Part shown: piece by piece, positions 37,606 through 40,878 of the stretch
How positions within the stretch are numbered: position 1 is the stretch's first letter
Layout: every line of letters starts with the position of its first letter
DNA from: an uncultured Saprospiraceae bacterium
GTDB lineage: Bacteria; Bacteroidota; Bacteroidia; Chitinophagales; Saprospiraceae
Direction: 5' to 3'
NCBI GenBank assembly: GCA_937942435.1
Contig: CALDEM010000005.1
Coordinates: forward strand, 1-40,878
DNA: 40,878 nucleotides
Program-made: the position numbers and the translations under genes
Notes under the pieces: model-generated
What the model saw: the letters and a program-made list of their open reading frames with translations, nothing else
Databases searched by the model: none
What the model was told of the DNA's origin: nothing

Positions 37606-38382
37606 TTATTGACTTAAGTCGTCATTAATTTTTAAAAACTCTGTCGCTAGATTTAAGAAATTGACGGCTCCTGTGCTTGTAGCATCATACATGATGACTG
37701 GTTTACCGACGCTTGGAGATTCACCAACTTTGGAGTTTCTATGTATGATAGTTTTAAAAACATAATCGGATACCATTTCTTTGAGCTCTTCTGCGACCAT
37801 ATTGGCCATTCTAAGTCTCTTATCATACATAGTAAGCAGTATTCCTTCTATTTCAAGCTTTTCATTGTATTGATCTTTGATGGCGGATAGAGTACTTTTC
37901 AGTTTGCCAAGTCCCGCTAATGCAAATATTTCACATTGGATAGGTATAATGATAGAGTGTGCAGCAGTCAAGGCATTGATGGTTATCAAACCCAAAGAAG
38001 GCAAGCAGTCAATGAAGATATAATCATAGTCGTCTTTGATCTTCTTGAGAGCTTTCTTAAGTACATTTTCTCTTTTCTCTCTATTGACAAGCTCTATCTC
38101 TGCACCAACTAGATCTATAGTCGAGGGAAGAAGATCAAGGTTAGGTACGTCTGTTGCGATAATACTTCCCCTGATTTTGCTTGGGTCGATCAAACAATCG
38201 TAAAGTCCTATACTTAGATCGTCTTCGTTGATGCCTAGTCCTGCCGTGGCATTGGCCTGCGGATCTGCGTCGATCAATAGAACCTTTTTGTCAAGAAGTG
38301 CAAGTGCCGCAGAAAGATTGATTGCCGTTGTAGTCTTTCCAACACCACCCTTTTGGTTAGCAATGGCTATTATTTTACCCAT
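37606..38382 (-). CDS. parA: Chromosome-partitioning ATPase ParA (Soj)
   Basis: Deviant Walker ATPase that moves ParB-parS complexes. The frame is open to a TTG at 38427, but the ATG at 38382 has a strong Shine-Dalgarno and gives the standard start MGKIIAIANQKGGVGKTT; the length is then 258 residues. Motifs: KGGVGKTT at 11-18, LLIDADPQANATAGLG, and DYIFIDCLPSLGL. It lacks an N-terminal helix-turn-helix, as is normal for chromosomal Soj. First gene of a parA-parB-DUF5683 operon. Confidence 0.96.
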   Translation of the reverse strand: MGKIIAIANQKGGVGKTTTAINLSAALALLDKKVLLIDADPQANATAGLGINEDDLSIGLYDCLIDPSKIRGSIIATDVPNLDLLPSTIDLVGAEIELVNREKRENVLKKALKKIKDDYDYIFIDCLPSLGLITINALTAAHSIIIPIQCEIFALAGLGKLKSTLSAIKDQYNEKLEIEGILLTMYDKRLRMANMVAEELKEMVSDYVFKTIIHRNSKVGESPSVGKPVIMYDATSTGAVNFLNLATEFLKINDDLSQ

Positions 38383-38388
38383 TAGACG

Positions 38389-38394
38389 CTCCTT
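38389..38394 (-). promoter_or_regulatory. Shine-Dalgarno of parA
   Basis: AAGGAG on the minus strand, six bases before the ATG at 38382. Such a clear site is unusual in this otherwise A-rich-leader genome, and it decides the start against the upstream TTG. Confidence 0.7.
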
Positions 38395-38950
38395 TGTTGT
38401 ATTGTTTTCTTGTGTTTTAATGAACAAAGAAAAGCTAAAATAATCTATTGATAATTATTAAAATATCATCCGTTTATTGGACTGTGATATCGCACTTCCT
38501 TTAACCTGTCTTTTTGAACCCATGTTTAAATAATATAGGTATAAAACAATTTAGCTATTTACATAATATGTTATTGAGATATTCTTTCCAATAACTCTTT
38601 TTGAGAGATATCATATGTTGTATTAGCATATATGTGTTTTCTATTTATTATATGCTGTAAGCGTTATTCTTAAATTTTAAGAATAATTATTATTCATATA
38701 TACTTTCTTTTAAATAATATTATCATTTTTCTTGTATGTCTTTTTTCATTTTGTCTGATTAATCATGCTCAAAACATGTCAGTTCGTGTGGCAAAAATGC
38801 CCTGTCTTATTACATATATTTGCCATATGAGTCCTCTGTATAAACTGGTATTTTAATGTTAAACAGTAAAGTGCCTTATATTTTGAAAAGCAATGTTAAT
38901 GTTTGTATATGCAAACTTTATATATTTCACTTTGGCAAGTAGACTGTCTC
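38395..38950. other. AT-rich intergenic region, no supported gene
   Basis: About 550 bases, very AT-rich, between the divergent parA and collagen-like genes. Open frames are short and look accidental. Visible items are a plus-strand TATATTTG (38815-38822), matching the -7 consensus TAnnTTTG, and a small inverted repeat GTTTG/CAAAC at 38901-38916. If the -7 element is used, the collagen-like gene would have a leader of about 260 bases. Confidence 0.5.
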
Positions 38951-38978
38951 TATTTGGACATTTTCGTGTGTCCAAATA
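38951..38978 (+). other. Perfect 10-bp stem-loop in the region upstream of the collagen-like gene
   Basis: Arms TATTTGGACA (38951-38960) and TGTCCAAATA (38969-38978) are perfectly complementary around the eight-base loop TTTTCGTG. There is no T run after it. It may be part of a structured mRNA leader or a protein-binding palindrome. Confidence 0.6.
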
Positions 38979-39020
38979 ATTCGGTTGCCCCACACCTATT
39001 GGAAAGAACCTCGTAGTTAT

Positions 39021-39053
39021 GCATTGAGTCATCCGTGTAAATGAACTCAATGC
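39021..39053 (+). other. Stem-loop followed by T-rich tract, 35 bases before the collagen-like gene
   Basis: Arms 39021-39032 and 39041-39053 pair over 12 bases with one bulge, around the loop CCGTGTAA, and are followed by TTTAATTTATTTT. This looks like an intrinsic terminator, either ending an upstream small RNA or acting as a conditional terminator in the leader of the downstream gene. Confidence 0.5.
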
Positions 39054-39087
39054 TTTAATTTATTTTAATGTTAAAACTTAACCTAAG

Positions 39088-40878
<1,791 letters not shown>

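Noticed and set aside
38383..38427. N-terminal extension of parA from a TTG
   Set aside because: The ATG at 38382 has a strong Shine-Dalgarno and gives the standard ParA start.
38859..39050. 63-residue reverse-strand frame before the collagen-like gene
   Set aside because: It runs through both stem-loops, lacks a recognisable start signal and shows no protein-like pattern.

Overview
The window looks like chromosomal DNA from a marine or sludge-type member of the Bacteroidota, most likely the Saprospiria. The grounds are a giant HYR-repeat secreted protein ending in a type IX secretion (T9SS) sorting domain, a TonB-plug protein of the Bacteroidota type, a parA-parB-DUF5683 cluster, a collagen-like surface protein with the usual Bacteroidota N-terminal module, AT-rich ribosome-binding regions, and promoter -7 elements of the TAnnTTTG type. 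The taxon is inferred from gene content only; no rRNA gene is present.

Layout. 1-8731: 3' part of a giant T9SS-secreted adhesin-like gene that opens with five 276-bp tandem repeats. 8732-9158: intergenic region with two hairpins and a 54-bp phased repeat. 9159-10577: AAA ATPase with a C-terminal PD-(D/E)XK nuclease-like domain (DUF234 type). 10582-11754 (-): threonine synthase. 11835-15857: S9 peptidase, small four-helix membrane protein and outer-membrane protein, closely spaced. 15883-15956 (-): tRNA-Ala(GGC). 16166-18640: MG2/TonB-plug protein. 18725-20177: a second AAA ATPase with a nuclease-like domain (DUF4143 type), again behind tandem repeats. 20187-21068 (-): esterase. 21220-27751 (-): a complete trp operon in the order trpL-E-G-D-C-F-B-A with a leader peptide holding three consecutive Trp codons and a strong terminator before trpE. 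27864-30944 (-): AsmA-like protein. 31140-32843: fused two-ATPase peptide ABC protein. 33103-34074 (-): fmt. 34208-36085: OmpA/coiled-coil/SPOR-like protein. 36075-38382 (-): parA, parB and a DUF5683 protein. 38383-39087: AT-rich intergenic region with two stem-loops. 39088 to the window end: a collagen-like gene running off the edge.

How the parts relate. The trp genes form one translationally coupled unit (overlaps trpG/trpD, trpC/trpF, trpF/trpB) that makes tryptophan from chorismate and appears to be controlled by ribosome-mediated attenuation. The housekeeping genes (thrC, fmt, parAB, tRNA) are ordinary. The surface genes (giant adhesin, OmpA-like, collagen-like, plug protein, outer-membrane protein) suggest a cell with an elaborate exterior. 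The least explained items are the two solitary ATPase-nuclease genes, each sitting directly behind its own helically phased array of short repeats. I regard that arrangement as the best candidate for an undescribed self-recognising or autoregulated element.
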